Shown: positions 1-7,326 of the stretch, in pieces
Position numbering within the stretch: the first letter of the stretch is position 1
How the letters are laid out: each line of letters begins with the position of its first letter
Source of the DNA: Alphaproteobacteria bacterium
GTDB taxonomy: Bacteria; Pseudomonadota; Alphaproteobacteria; GCA-2731375
Assembly (NCBI GenBank): GCA_030746295.1
Contig: JASLMY010000163.1
Coordinates: 1 to 11,718 of the forward strand
Direction of reading: 5' to 3'
DNA length: 11,718 bases
The notes under the pieces: model-generated
Database searches by the model: none
The model's input: the letters and a program-made list of their open reading frames with translations, nothing else
What the model was told of the DNA's origin: nothing
Program-made: the position numbers and the translations under genes

Positions 1-334
1 CGCTCCGCTTGCTGTCGAGAACCGTGGAGAGCACGTTGTCGATCAACGTCATGCGGTGAAAGATGCGGGGCACCTGGAAGGTCCGGCCGATGCCGGCGTG
101 GGCGATGTCGTGCGGGGTTTTCCTGGTGATGTCCCGGCCGTCCAGGACGACGCGGCCGGCATCGCTTCGATAGAGGCCGTTGACGCAGTTCATCACCGTC
201 GTCTTGCCGGCGCCGTTGATGCCGATCATGCCGAGGATCGTGTTCCGGGGCACCTCGAAGGAAAGGTTGTCGACGGCGACCAAGCCGCCGAACCGCTTCG
301 TCAGATCGCTGACCTGGAGCATCGCCTCCGTCAT
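1..334 (-). CDS. livG: Branched-chain amino acid-type ABC transporter ATP-binding protein, LivG-like (partial, C-terminus outside window)
   Basis: This is the N-terminal 111 codons of a cytoplasmic ATPase that would power a Liv/HAAT-family importer. The Walker A motif GINGAGKTT is at residues 38-46. It follows a typical LivG opening (LQVSDLTKRFGGLVAVDNLS). The stretch GIGRTFQVPRIF, near residues 84-95, is the Q-loop region characteristic of LivG rather than LivF. The start ATG (332-334) overlaps the livH stop as ATGA, which implies translational coupling, and no strong Shine-Dalgarno precedes it. A second in-frame ATG lies four codons downstream (320-322) and is an alternative start. The signature motif, Walker B and C-terminus lie beyond position 1. 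Family assignment is firm; the substrate is unknown. Confidence 0.93.
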   Translation of the reverse strand, partial: MTEAMLQVSDLTKRFGGLVAVDNLSFEVPRNTILGMIGINGAGKTTVMNCVNGLYRSDAGRVVLDGRDITRKTPHDIAHAGIGRTFQVPRIFHRMTLIDNVLSTVLDSKRS

Positions 335-1215
335 CTCGATTCGAGCTTTCCGAAGAGGCCCCGCGGGCGCAGGAAGATCACCAGGATCAGGATGCTGAAG
401 CCGACGATCGGGGACATCGCCTGCGGCATGAAGACGATCGACATCTGCTCGGTCAGGCCGAAGATGATGCCGCCGACGATGGCGCCGATCGGATGGCCGA
501 GGCCGCCGAGGACGATGACGATGAAGCCGATGAGGGTGTATTCCGGGCCGGAGAAGGGGTTGAAGGCGGGAAAGACCAAGGCGATCATGACCCCGGTGAT
601 GCCGGCCAGGCCCGCCGCGACGCCGAATGCGACCGCCGACAGTCTGTGGATGTTGACGCCGACGATCTGGATCGCCTCCCGGTTCATGATCGTCGCCCGC
701 ATCGCCTTGCCGTAAAGCGTGGCGTAGAGGAACCAGGTCAACAGGACGGCGACCATGACATTGACGGCGAGCGCCACCAGGCGGGCGGTCGGGACATAGA
801 CCATGCCGAGGTTGATCGACATCGGCTTGAAGCGAAAATCGAGGGCGCGTGTATCGGCCTCGAAGATCATCAACATCGCCGCACCCAACATCAGCGAGAC
901 CCCGTACATCATCAGGAACGACGAGGTCTCCGGATCATCCGCCTGCGCCAGCCGCGGCAGCAGCAGGTAGTAGAGAAGATAGCCGACGACGAAAAAGACC
1001 ATCGCGGCCAGCGGCACCGACAGCAACGGGTGAACCCCGATCTCTCGGAACAGCACATAGCCGAAGAACGAGCCGACGATCAGAAATTCACCATGGGCGA
1101 AGTTCACCACCCGGAGGACCCCATAAAGAACGTTCAAGCTGCAGCCGATCAGGCTGTAGAGGACTCCGACGATGATGCCGTTGACCAGGCCGTTCAGGAT
1201 GAGGATCTCGTACAT
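331..1215 (-). CDS. livH: Branched-chain amino acid-type ABC transporter permease, LivH-like
   Basis: A 294-residue integral membrane permease of normal family length. The N-terminus carries the LivH pattern: GLVNGIIVGVLYSLIG, then GVLRVVNFAHGEFLIVGSF at about residues 32-50. By eye there are about eight hydrophobic segments. A cytoplasmic coupling loop is visible as YGKAMRATIMNREAIQIVGVN near residues 168-188, where the ATPases would dock. The glycine-rich GGLGHPIGAIVGGIIFGLTE near residues 237-256 is typical of the family. It starts 10 bases after livM ends, overlaps livG by four bases, and lacks a strong ribosome site, so it is probably translated in an operon with its neighbours. It would pair with LivM to form the membrane channel. 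Substrate is not determinable; amides, urea or amino acids are all possible for this family. Confidence 0.95.
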   Translation of the reverse strand: MYEILILNGLVNGIIVGVLYSLIGCSLNVLYGVLRVVNFAHGEFLIVGSFFGYVLFREIGVHPLLSVPLAAMVFFVVGYLLYYLLLPRLAQADDPETSSFLMMYGVSLMLGAAMLMIFEADTRALDFRFKPMSINLGMVYVPTARLVALAVNVMVAVLLTWFLYATLYGKAMRATIMNREAIQIVGVNIHRLSAVAFGVAAGLAGITGVMIALVFPAFNPFSGPEYTLIGFIVIVLGGLGHPIGAIVGGIIFGLTEQMSIVFMPQAMSPIVGFSILILVIFLRPRGLFGKLESR

Positions 1216-1225
1216 GCCGAGGGAC

Positions 1226-2188
1226 TCAAAGTATGTAGCGGCGCAGGTCGGGGCGTACCTTCATGAAGGTTCCGACGACGCCGCGCGGCATGAACTGGAT
1301 CAAGAGTACGATGGCGAGGCCCAGGATAAACAGGTTCAGAAGCGGAAAGCGCTGCCAGATCAGATCGTCGAGCCAAACCATGACCACGGCCCCCACCACC
1401 GGGCCCATCACCGTCCCCAAGCCGCCGGCCATGGCGTAGATGATGGTCTTTGCGGTGATCAGGACGTCGAAGGCCGTCTCGGTGTCGACGACGTTGGTGT
1501 ACCAGGCCTCGATGCCGCCGCACATGGAGGGAAAGAAGGCGGCCATCATCCAGGCCAGGAGCCGCGCCCGGGGCACGTTTATGCCCATGGCGTCGGCCGC
1601 CTCGGCGTCGTCGCGGATCGCCTTCAGGGCCTTCCCCAGGCGCGACTGCGCCAGCCAGGTCACGCAAGCCAGTGCCGCGATCATGGTCGCCAACATGACG
1701 TAGAAGCTGCGCACCGGCTCGGCCCGCGAGCCGAGCGAGATGCCGAAGCTGCCGCCGGTAATCTCCTCGGGCATGTTGGTGATCACGAGCCGACAGATGA
1801 TCGCCAGCGCCAGGCTGACGATGGCGAAGTAAATGCCGCTCAACTTCAGCGTCTTGGCGAAGAGAAGGCTCAAGATCACGCCGGCGATCCCGGCCATCGG
1901 AAGCGACAGATAGACCGGCCAGCCCAGCTTCTTGGTGAGGATCGCGGTGGTGAAGGCGCCGACGCCGTAGAAGGCCACGTAGCCGAACGGCATGTAGCCG
2001 GCGAAGCCGGAAATGATGTTGAGCGCCGAGGCCATGGTGATCCACAGCATCAGGTAGAAGAAGAAGGGCAGGTTGCCGTCGGTCACCGGCACCAAGGCGA
2101 ACCAGACCAGCAGCACGGCCAAGAGCCCGTACCACAGGCGATTTCGAATTCGTTGAACCCGTTCTTCGGAGACCTCGGAAAGTGCCAC
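1226..2188 (-). CDS. livM: Branched-chain amino acid-type ABC transporter permease, LivM-like
   Basis: A 320-residue membrane permease and the first gene of the leftward transporter operon. Family marks are the segment ALNIISGFAGYMPFGYVAFYG near residues 54-74, the coupling loop LGKALKAIRDDAEAADAMGIN near residues 184-204, and the glycine-rich MAGGLGTVMGPVVGAVV near residues 252-268. I chose the GTG at 2186-2188 because TGAGG at 2196-2200 lies seven bases upstream and the hydrophobic core begins soon after a short basic N-terminal stretch. Liv loci usually place H before M; here M comes first, and the binding-protein gene is divergent. It would form the translocation pore with the LivH-like protein in the inner membrane. 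Confidence 0.94.
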   Translation of the reverse strand: MALSEVSEERVQRIRNRLWYGLLAVLLVWFALVPVTDGNLPFFFYLMLWITMASALNIISGFAGYMPFGYVAFYGVGAFTTAILTKKLGWPVYLSLPMAGIAGVILSLLFAKTLKLSGIYFAIVSLALAIICRLVITNMPEEITGGSFGISLGSRAEPVRSFYVMLATMIAALACVTWLAQSRLGKALKAIRDDAEAADAMGINVPRARLLAWMMAAFFPSMCGGIEAWYTNVVDTETAFDVLITAKTIIYAMAGGLGTVMGPVVGAVVMVWLDDLIWQRFPLLNLFILGLAIVLLIQFMPRGVVGTFMKVRPDLRRYIL

Positions 2189-2195
2189 CTCGTAA

Positions 2196-2200
2196 CCTCA
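2196..2200 (-). promoter_or_regulatory. Ribosome binding site that decides the livM GTG start
   Basis: On the minus strand TGAGG lies seven bases before the GTG at 2186-2188. No ATG with comparable spacing exists nearby in frame, so this site supports GTG as the start. It sits inside a CTCA-N6-TGAGGT inverted element that resembles the one before the NeuB-like gene. Confidence 0.6.
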
Positions 2201-2468
2201 GTCTGGTGAGAACGCGAAAGAGGGCTTCGCAGAGAGGCGCGAAAAGGCGCCGAGGCGTGCGACGTTAAAGGACGGACCCCATGCTTGGCAACGGGATGCC
2301 CCTCCGCGGCCCGTCTCCGAGGCGCCGGCCGTGGTGATCAGATGGCCGATTACGGCTGCGGTTTGCGTCGTCGCCGGGGCGCGTATAGGCTCCCCTGGAC
2401 GCACGTGCCACGCTGGCGTCGCCAATCCGTAGGTCGTCGCGTCGCGCCTATCCGAGATTACCGAAATT

Positions 2469-2475
2469 GGGAGGG
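2469..2475 (+). promoter_or_regulatory. Ribosome binding site of the substrate-binding protein gene
   Basis: GGGAGGG lies four bases before the ATG at 2480. It supports that start over the in-frame upstream ATG at 2285, which would place 65 non-hydrophobic residues before the signal peptide. Confidence 0.7.
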
Positions 2476-2479
2476 ATGC

Positions 2480-3709
2480 ATGCTAGTCAAGAAGGCAAGG
2501 CTATTCGGCATCGCCATGGCCGCGGCGACGGCCGCGACGATGGTTTTGAGCGATCTTGCCAGCGCACAAGATACCATTCGCGTCGGCATGACGGTGTCGT
2601 CGACCGGTCGGTTCGCGCTCGCGGCGCAGGCCGGCGCGCGCGGCGCCAAGATCTGGGTCGACGACGTCAACAGCCGTGGCGGCATCGAGATCGGCGGCAA
2701 GAAGCGCAAGGTCGAGCTCGTCGAGCTGGATGATCGCAGCGACAAGCAGATGGTCGCGCGGGTCTACGAGAACCTGATCAAGGAGCACGATGTCGATGTC
2801 CTGCTCGGCCCGTTCGGCTCCACCTTGACCAGTGCCGCGGCCCATGTGACCGAGAAGCACGGCAAGTTCCTGATCATCTGGTCGGCCTCGTCCGACGCGA
2901 TCTACGAGCAGGGGTACAATTTCGTCGTCTCCGGCAGCCAGATCGCGGCCTCGCTGCTGGGTGCGCCGGCGGTGAAGCTGATCGATTCGGTCGGCGTCAA
3001 GAAAGTCGCCTTCGCCTACCTGGACGAGCCGTTCCCGGCCGGCATGGCCAAGGGCGCCGCCAAGCTCGCCAAGAAGCTCGGCATGGAAGTCACCATGATG
3101 GAGAAGTTCGCCAAGGGCACGAAGGACTTCTCGATCATGTTCCAGAAGGCCAGGGCGAGCGGCGCCCAAGCCCTTTATCCGGTGGGATACGAGGGCGACC
3201 AAATGGCGATGGCGCGCCAGCTCCGCGAGATGAACCTGGACTTCCCGCTCGTTTACATGGTTTACGCCTCGCAGAAGCAGTTCCTGGCGATCGGCGAGGA
3301 TGCCGACTACATCTACAGCCAGACCCTGATGCACCCGAAGGTGAACTGGCCGGTGACCGACGGCCTCAACCGCGAGCAGGTGGTGGCGCGCTACAACAAG
3401 CTGTTTCCAGACGCCGCCTATCCGGCCGACTTCCAGACGGCACTCGCCTACAGCGCATGCGCCGTACTCGAGAAGGTCATGACCACCGCGCAGTCGCTGG
3501 AGCCAGCGAAGCTGAAGCAGGCGGCGGTCAGCCTCTCGGGCAAGATCACGGTGATGACCGGGCCTTACCAGATCCTGGACAACGGCAAGCAGATCAAGAT
3601 GGAATTCGTGATCATGCAGAACCACAAGAATGGCCCGCAGGTGGTGTGGCCGCCGGAGATCCGTACCGCCGAGCCGATCTTCCCGGTGCCGAAGTTCAGC
3701 GAGCGCTGA
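2480..3709 (+). CDS. ABC transporter periplasmic substrate-binding protein, LivJ/LivK-type (Peripla_BP_6 family)
   Basis: A 409-residue secreted binding protein that would capture the ligand in the periplasm and deliver it to the LivHM-type permease. The signal peptide is clear: basic MLVKKAR, a hydrophobic core, then ASA before Gln30 as the likely type I cleavage site. The mature protein opens TIRVGMTVSSTGRFA, the usual first strand of this fold. WVDDVNSRGGIEIGGKKRKV near residues 57-76 is a family hallmark, and LLGPFGSTLTSAAAHV near 108-123 matches the ligand-binding loop region. The gene is divergent from livM and is followed by an intrinsic terminator. Binding residues cannot be read with enough certainty to name the ligand, so I give no symbol. 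The nearby GMC oxidoreductase hints at an alcohol, amine or related ligand, but that is weak. Confidence 0.95.
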   Translation: MLVKKARLFGIAMAAATAATMVLSDLASAQDTIRVGMTVSSTGRFALAAQAGARGAKIWVDDVNSRGGIEIGGKKRKVELVELDDRSDKQMVARVYENLIKEHDVDVLLGPFGSTLTSAAAHVTEKHGKFLIIWSASSDAIYEQGYNFVVSGSQIAASLLGAPAVKLIDSVGVKKVAFAYLDEPFPAGMAKGAAKLAKKLGMEVTMMEKFAKGTKDFSIMFQKARASGAQALYPVGYEGDQMAMARQLREMNLDFPLVYMVYASQKQFLAIGEDADYIYSQTLMHPKVNWPVTDGLNREQVVARYNKLFPDAAYPADFQTALAYSACAVLEKVMTTAQSLEPAKLKQAAVSLSGKITVMTGPYQILDNGKQIKMEFVIMQNHKNGPQVVWPPEIRTAEPIFPVPKFSER

Positions 3710-3743
3710 GAGCGAAACGGCACATCAAAGGCGCCGTATCGAC

Positions 3744-3781
3744 GCGGGCCGGTCCATCACCTGGGCCGGCCCGTCTCTTTT
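3744..3781 (+). terminator. Intrinsic (Rho-independent) terminator after the substrate-binding protein gene
   Basis: CGGGCCGGTCC (3745-3755) pairs with GGGCCGGCCCG (3763-3773) across a 7-base loop, giving an 11-base-pair stem with one G-U. A T-rich tail TCTCTTTT (3774-3781) follows. It lies 35 bases past the stop of the binding-protein gene. The T-tract is only on the plus strand, so it ends rightward transcription; the leftward oxidoreductase would be served only weakly, if at all. Confidence 0.85.
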
Positions 3782-3792
3782 GCCTCCGGGCC

Positions 3793-5394
3793 TCAGCGGT
3801 TCGCCGCCAAGATCATGTCGGAGGCCTTCTCGCCGATCATGATGCAGGCGGCGTTGGTGTTGCCGGAGACCAGCGTCGGCATGATCGAGCCGTCCGCGAC
3901 CCTGAGCCCCTCGATACCGCGCACCCGAAGCTCGCTATCCACCACCGCCATCTCGTCGTTGCCCATTCGGCAGGTGCAGGTCGGGTGATAGGCGGTATCC
4001 GCGGTCTCGGCGATCCAGGAGAGGATCTCGTCGTCGCTCTGGACCTCAGGCCCTGGCTGGATCTCGGGTCCGCGCATCGAGTTCATGGGCGGGGCTTCTA
4101 GAATTCGCCGGGTCGCGCGCACCGCACCGACCAGGGTCTCGCGGTCGTACTCGTTGGAGAGGAAGTTGAAGTTGATCGCTGGTGGCTGGCGCGGGTCCGC
4201 TGATTTGATGTGGATCGAGCCTAGGCTTTCCGGCCTGAGGACGTAGATGGCGATGGTGATCCCGGGCTCGGGCCCCAGCTCCCGCTTGGGCGTGTAGACC
4301 ACGTGGAAGGGCACGAAGTGGAGCTGCACGTCCGGCGTCTCCAGCTCCTCCCGGGTTCGGAGGAAGGCCAGCACGGGGCCAGACGGCAGGCTCAGGAAGC
4401 CCTTGCCGGTCAGGCCGTAGCGCAGCACCTGCCAGGCCAGGCCCAGGCCCCGGGCCCGGTCGTTATAGGTGACGCGCGGGGCGGTGATGCGCCAGATCAT
4501 GCGCGGTGCCATGTGGTCGCGTAGGCTCTCGCCGACGCCCGCAAGCTCATGGCGAACCTCGATGCCGTGCGCCTGCAGCACCTCGGGCCGGCCGATGCCC
4601 GAGAGCTCGAGGAGCTGCGGCGAGTTGACGGCACCGCCCGAGACCACGACCTCGGCGCGGGCCCGGGCCTCGTGCATCCGCCCGCCGACCTCGTAGGCGA
4701 CGCCGACGCAGCGGCCCTCCTCCAACAACAGGCGGTGCGCCAGGGCGCCGGTCTCGATCCGCAAGTTGGGGCGGCTTCGGACCGAGTCCAGGTAGCAATA
4801 GGCGGCGCTCATCCGCCGGCCTTTGCGGATCGTGGTCTGGGTCTTGCACATGCCCTCTTGGGAAGCGCCGTTGTAGTCGGGGTTGCGCGGCAGCCCGACC
4901 TCGGCGCCGGCGGCGAAGAGGGCGTCGTAGAGCGGGCTCTCGTCGGTCGCCTCGCTGACATGCAGCGGCCCGCCCTGGGCCCGCCACTCGTCGCTACCGT
5001 GCTCGTAGTTCTCCATCCGGCGGAAGACCGGCAGCACGTCGTCGAAGGACCAGCCGCGGTTGCCGAGCTGCGCCCAGGTGTCGTAGTCGAGCCGTTGGCC
5101 GCGCACGAAGACGAGGCCGTTGATGGCGCTGGAACCGCCCAGCACGCGGCCGCGTGGCACCGGAATCCGGCGCTTGCCCGTAATCTCCTCGGGCTCGGAC
5201 TCGTAGCACCAATTGGCGGCTGGGTCGTCGATCAGCTTGCCGAAGCTGATCGGAATCCGGGTCAGCGGGTGGTTCTTCGGGCCGGCTTCCAGCAGCAGCA
5301 CGCGGTTCTTCGGCTCGGCCGACAAACGGTTGGCCAGCACCGAGCCGGCCGAGCCGGCGCCGACGACGATATAGTCGTAGCTGTTGTCACTCAT
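3793..5394 (-). CDS. GMC-family FAD-dependent oxidoreductase (choline/alcohol dehydrogenase-like)
   Basis: A 533-residue flavoenzyme, full length for the family, likely oxidising a primary alcohol to an aldehyde. The FAD-binding GAGSAG is at residues 12-17 with an acidic strand end LLLEAG following. GMC signature 1 (GRVLGGSSAINGLVF) spans about residues 82-96 and signature 2 (GAVNSPQLLELSGIG) about 254-268. His470 in AYHPTCTCRMG and Asn512 in GNTNAACIMIGEKASD match the catalytic His/Asn pair of choline-oxidase-like members. The start ATG at 5392-5394 has GGAGG five bases upstream and directly precedes the FAD fold; longer upstream reading adds unrelated sequence. There is no signal peptide, so it is probably cytoplasmic. 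It converges on the binding-protein gene. Many paralogues of unknown substrate exist, so betA is not claimed. Confidence 0.95.
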   Translation of the reverse strand: MSDNSYDYIVVGAGSAGSVLANRLSAEPKNRVLLLEAGPKNHPLTRIPISFGKLIDDPAANWCYESEPEEITGKRRIPVPRGRVLGGSSAINGLVFVRGQRLDYDTWAQLGNRGWSFDDVLPVFRRMENYEHGSDEWRAQGGPLHVSEATDESPLYDALFAAGAEVGLPRNPDYNGASQEGMCKTQTTIRKGRRMSAAYCYLDSVRSRPNLRIETGALAHRLLLEEGRCVGVAYEVGGRMHEARARAEVVVSGGAVNSPQLLELSGIGRPEVLQAHGIEVRHELAGVGESLRDHMAPRMIWRITAPRVTYNDRARGLGLAWQVLRYGLTGKGFLSLPSGPVLAFLRTREELETPDVQLHFVPFHVVYTPKRELGPEPGITIAIYVLRPESLGSIHIKSADPRQPPAINFNFLSNEYDRETLVGAVRATRRILEAPPMNSMRGPEIQPGPEVQSDDEILSWIAETADTAYHPTCTCRMGNDEMAVVDSELRVRGIEGLRVADGSIMPTLVSGNTNAACIMIGEKASDMILAANR

Positions 5395-5560
5395 TAACCC
5401 CTCCGGATCGAAACGGCCGCCAGCTTGGCATGGGCGACGCCTTGCCGCCAAGGGGACGGGATGCGGGGGGCGATTCATGGTGAACGAAAGGTAACTCTTT
5501 GTTAGCGCCGCTCGGTTAGTGAGGAGGAGAGAACACCCAACCTCAGACCGGTGAGGTATC
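5395..5560. promoter_or_regulatory. Divergent intergenic region between the GMC oxidoreductase and the NeuB-like gene
   Basis: A 166-base non-coding gap between two outward-facing genes and the boundary between the uptake/oxidation block and the glycan cluster. The patch at 5490-5520 is relatively AT-rich and holds a short inverted pair, TAAC at 5492-5495 and GTTA at 5501-5504. No confident promoter boxes can be assigned. Confidence 0.4.
5540..5557 (+). promoter_or_regulatory. Inverted repeat enclosing the NeuB-like gene's ribosome binding site
   Basis: ACCTCA (5540-5545) is a perfect inverted match to TGAGGT (5552-5557) with a 6-base loop. The right arm contains GAGG, the Shine-Dalgarno placed five bases before the ATG at 5561. 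If the hairpin forms in mRNA it would mask the ribosome site. With only six pairs, the effect is uncertain. Confidence 0.4.
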
Positions 5561-6559
5561 ATGAAGAAGCCGATCCACGTCATTGCCGAAATGGCCTGCT
5601 CGCACGACGGCGAGGCGGCGCTTGCGCGACGCATCATCGACGGTGCCGGCGGCGCCGGGGCCGACAGCATCCAGTTCCAGATCTGGCTCTTGGAGGAGAT
5701 GATGGTGCGCCATCACCCGGCCTTCGCCGACGTCAAGAAGCTGGAGCTTTCCCGCAAGACCTGGCGCGAGCTCGCGGCCTACGCCCGCGAGCGATGGCCG
5801 GGCCTCGCCATCATCGCCTGCGCCTACGAGGAGCGAAGCGTCGATTTCGCCGAAAGCATCGGGGTCGACGCCTACAAGCTGCACAGCGCCGACCTTTCCA
5901 ACCCACGGCTCGTCCGTCACATGGCCGCGACCGGCCGGCGGATCGACCTTTCGGTCGGCGGCTCGACCATCGACGAGATCCAGACGGCACTCGACTGGAT
6001 CCGCGCCGCCGGCGGCAGCGATGTCTGGCTGATGTACGGCTACCAGAATTTCCCCACCCGGCTGGAAGACGTCCATCTCGACTACATGATGAAGCTCGGA
6101 CGGCTCTTCGAGCTGCCGCTCGGCTACCAAGACCACACCGATGCCGGGGCGCCGGGCGCCTTCTGGCTGCCGGCGGCGGCGGCGGGCATGGGGGTCGAGA
6201 TCCTGGAGAAGCACATCACGCACGACCGGGGCCGGAAGGGCGCCGACCACGAGGCAGCGCTGGAGCCGGCCGAGTTCGCCCGGTTCGTGCAGATGGTGCG
6301 CCAGATCGAGGCGGCGCGCGGCCTGGCGGTGCCGAAGCCCTTCTCCGAGGACGAGCTGCACTACCGCGTCTACTCGAAGAAGAGCATCGTCGCAGCGCGG
6401 CCGCTCGCTGCCGGCCGGGCGCTCGCCGAGGACGACCTCACCTTCCTGCGCGCGCCCGAGCTCGGCCTGCCACCGGACCGGATGGCCGATCTGATCGGCC
6501 GCGAGCTTCGCCACGACGTGCCGGCACAAGGTTTCGTGGGGCCTGAGGACCTGGCATGA
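5561..6559 (+). CDS. NeuB-family nonulosonic (sialic/legionaminic-like) acid synthase with C-terminal SAF domain
   Basis: A 332-residue cytoplasmic enzyme predicted to condense phosphoenolpyruvate with an N-acyl hexosamine derivative to give a nine-carbon acid. The barrel domain (about 1-260) opens with IAEMACSHDG (residues 8-17), matching the family IAE-x-x-x-NH-x-G. It also has YKLHSADLSN (105-114, with Lys106), GYQDHTDAG (188-196) and EILEKHITHDRGRKGADHE (213-231), the metal/substrate-binding block. A C-terminal antifreeze-like SAF domain covers about 272-332. An unusual point is SIQFQIW at 36-42, which has Gln39 where most family members have the PEP-contacting Lys (KFQ). It overlaps the next gene by ATGA. 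NeuA-type and LegC-like neighbours support nonulosonic acid synthesis. The exact sugar is unknown, so neuB itself is not claimed. Confidence 0.88.
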   Translation: MKKPIHVIAEMACSHDGEAALARRIIDGAGGAGADSIQFQIWLLEEMMVRHHPAFADVKKLELSRKTWRELAAYARERWPGLAIIACAYEERSVDFAESIGVDAYKLHSADLSNPRLVRHMAATGRRIDLSVGGSTIDEIQTALDWIRAAGGSDVWLMYGYQNFPTRLEDVHLDYMMKLGRLFELPLGYQDHTDAGAPGAFWLPAAAAGMGVEILEKHITHDRGRKGADHEAALEPAEFARFVQMVRQIEAARGLAVPKPFSEDELHYRVYSKKSIVAARPLAAGRALAEDDLTFLRAPELGLPPDRMADLIGRELRHDVPAQGFVGPEDLA

Positions 6560-7326
6560 AAGTCGCGACCTTCATCACCGCCAGGCTGAAGTCGACGCGG
6601 CTGCCGAAAAAAGTGCTGAAGCCGATCCAGGGCCGGCCGATGCTGAGCCATATGATCGAGCGGTTGCGCCTGGCCAGGCGGCCCCAGCAGATCGTGCTCT
6701 GCACCTCCACCGTGACCCAGGACGACCCGCTGGCGGAGCTTGCCGAGGCCGAGGGCATCGCGCTCTTTCGCGGCCACCCCGACGACGTCCTGCTACGCCT
6801 TGCCGAGGCGGCCCGAGCCTTCGACGTCGACGTCGTGGCGAGCTGTACCGCCGATTGCCCTTTCGTCGACCCGATCTATCTCGACCGCCTGGTCAACTTC
6901 CATATCGGCCACGGCTACGACTATTCGAACACCGCCGGATTGCCGTTCGGCGCCTTCGCCTATGCCCTGTCGCGGCCGGCGATAGAGCGCGCCTGCGCCC
7001 TCAAGGACGAGACCGATACCGAAGTCTGGGGCGGCTACTTCACCCAGAGCGGGGCCTTTCGCACCGGCACGCTTGCAATCGACGATCCCGCCATCAGCCG
7101 GCCGGCGCTGCGCCTGACCGTGGACGAGGCAGCGGACTTCGAGCTGGTCTCGCGCATCTTCGAGGCGCTCTACCAGCCGGGCCGCGTTTTCTCCTTGGAA
7201 GAGATCGTCGCCCTTTGCGACCGGCAGCCGACGATCGCCGCCATCAACGCGGCCGTCCGGCAAAAGCCGGCGCCGCCGATCCGACTGAAGGCGGACCGCG
7301 TCCGGGCTACGGCAATCGGCGGCTAG
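6556..7326 (+). CDS. SpsF-family cytidylyltransferase-like protein
   Basis: A 256-residue protein of the CTP_transf_3 nucleotidyltransferase fold, probably cytoplasmic. FITARLKSTRLPKKVL (residues 6-21) matches the family QAR-x-x-STRLP-x-KVL nucleotide loop. SCTADCPFVDP (96-106) matches the metal-binding TGDCP-x-x-DP segment. LTVDEAADFELV near residues 187-198 is the usual second signature. It would transfer CMP to a sugar or sugar acid, but SpsF proteins are biochemically poorly defined. Its ATG overlaps the upstream synthase stop (ATGA), and TGAGG at 6544-6548 lies seven bases before it, so the two are coupled. The cluster also holds a separate NeuA-type enzyme, so a second activated sugar or a different reaction is possible. 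The stop TAG overlaps the stop of the facing gene. Confidence 0.87.
   Translation: MKVATFITARLKSTRLPKKVLKPIQGRPMLSHMIERLRLARRPQQIVLCTSTVTQDDPLAELAEAEGIALFRGHPDDVLLRLAEAARAFDVDVVASCTADCPFVDPIYLDRLVNFHIGHGYDYSNTAGLPFGAFAYALSRPAIERACALKDETDTEVWGGYFTQSGAFRTGTLAIDDPAISRPALRLTVDEAADFELVSRIFEALYQPGRVFSLEEIVALCDRQPTIAAINAAVRQKPAPPIRLKADRVRATAIGG

Larger units (their letters stand above)
2189..2479. promoter_or_regulatory. Divergent intergenic region between livM and the substrate-binding protein gene
   Basis: This 291-base gap separates leftward livM from the rightward binding-protein gene and must hold promoters for both. No strong sigma-70 boxes stand out. A weak candidate for the rightward gene is a TATAGG-like -10 at 2384-2389 with a TTGCGT-like -35 at 2363-2368; the 15-base spacing is poor. 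A short inverted pair, ATAGGC at 2385-2390 and GCCTAT at 2446-2451, flanks the later part. Small ORFs here have no family features and I do not call them genes. Confidence 0.45.

Noticed and set aside
493..2209. Long open frames on the plus strand opposite livH and livM
   Set aside because: They lie antisense to clear membrane permease genes, are rich in Asp, His, Arg and Gln with no family motifs, and are typical of GC-rich third-position shadows.
2198..2425. Small minus-strand frame of 75 codons upstream of livM
   Set aside because: No ribosome site, no recognisable domain, and it lies in the divergent promoter gap.
2285..2479. N-terminal extension of the substrate-binding protein to the ATG at 2285
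   Set aside because: The added 65 residues are Arg-rich and precede a perfect signal peptide; GGGAGGG just before 2480 decides the start.
2501..3625. Long minus-strand frame across the binding-protein gene
   Set aside because: Antisense to a gene with a signal peptide and family motifs; the translated product looks like a shadow (Leu/Arg/His/Asp-rich).
3793..5394. Naming the GMC gene betA (choline dehydrogenase)
   Set aside because: The catalytic pair fits many GMC enzymes and there is no betB, betI or betT neighbour in view.
5395..5670. N-terminal extension of the GMC oxidoreductase into the divergent NeuB-like gene
   Set aside because: It would overlap the NeuB-like gene antisense and add no known domain; the FAD motif starts right after the ATG at 5394, which has a good ribosome site.
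5543..6529. Minus-strand frame opposite the NeuB-like gene
   Set aside because: No motifs; the plus strand has the complete synthase family pattern.
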